5,655 nucleotides of DNA from Thiobacter sp964445085 (lineage in GTDB: Bacteria > Pseudomonadota > Gammaproteobacteria > Burkholderiales > Thiobacteraceae). Each line of letters begins with the position of its first letter. Position 1 is the stretch's first letter. This document shows, piece after piece, positions 5,601 to 5,655 of this stretch. The position numbers were made by a program, and so were the translations under genes. The stretch lies in assembly GCA_964445085.1 (NCBI GenBank), contig CAYUJV010000153.1:1-5655 (forward strand). The letters are read 5' to 3'. Below the pieces are notes generated by a model that searched no databases, was not told the DNA's origin, and was given only the letters and a program-made list of their open reading frames with translations.

Positions 5601-5655
<55 letters not shown>

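Overview
The window is GC-rich proteobacterial DNA. It most resembles a betaproteobacterium of the Rhodocyclales type (Thauera/Azoarcus/Accumulibacter-like), judging from the protein sequences, the ilvD-lgt divergent pair, the periplasmic DsrE-like protein and a tRNA-Ala with a CGC anticodon. The taxonomic call is from memory of these families, not from a search. A run of 39 Ns at 1487-1525 marks it as draft or scaffolded sequence.

Layout, left to right. 50-469 (minus) is a conserved-looking protein of unknown function. 473-1084 (minus) is a type II restriction endonuclease that closely resembles BstYI (BglII fold, recognition R^GATCY). 1081-2083 (minus) is its beta-class DNA methyltransferase, probably N4-cytosine specific, interrupted only by the assembly gap. 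2089-3933 (minus) is ilvD, dihydroxy-acid dehydratase. 3934-4166 is a divergent control region with promoter-like elements and two palindromes. 4167-4946 (plus) is lgt, the prolipoprotein diacylglyceryl transferase. A terminator hairpin at 4954-4980 separates lgt from the convergent gene 5001-5447 (minus), an exported DsrE-like protein. 5601-5655 (plus) is the 5' part of tRNA-Ala(CGC), with a good promoter in front.

The standout is the restriction-modification cassette. It is clearly lower in GC than ilvD (about 52-58% in sampled lines, against 58-78% in ilvD) and sits directly behind the ilvD stop codon. Methyltransferase and endonuclease overlap by ATGA. No controller gene or private promoter is visible, so the cassette appears to ride on ilvD transcription and translational coupling. 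An imperfect short repeat occurs at both edges (2084-2095 and 461-472). At the ilvD end it contains a GTGA overlap plus codons matching the first codons of the 50-469 gene. This suggests that ilvD and that gene once overlapped directly and that the cassette landed exactly in the junction.

I found no new type of system. The reportable novelty is the placement and apparent expression logic of a BstYI-like system inside a branched-chain amino acid locus, and an assembly gap that wrongly breaks the methyltransferase.
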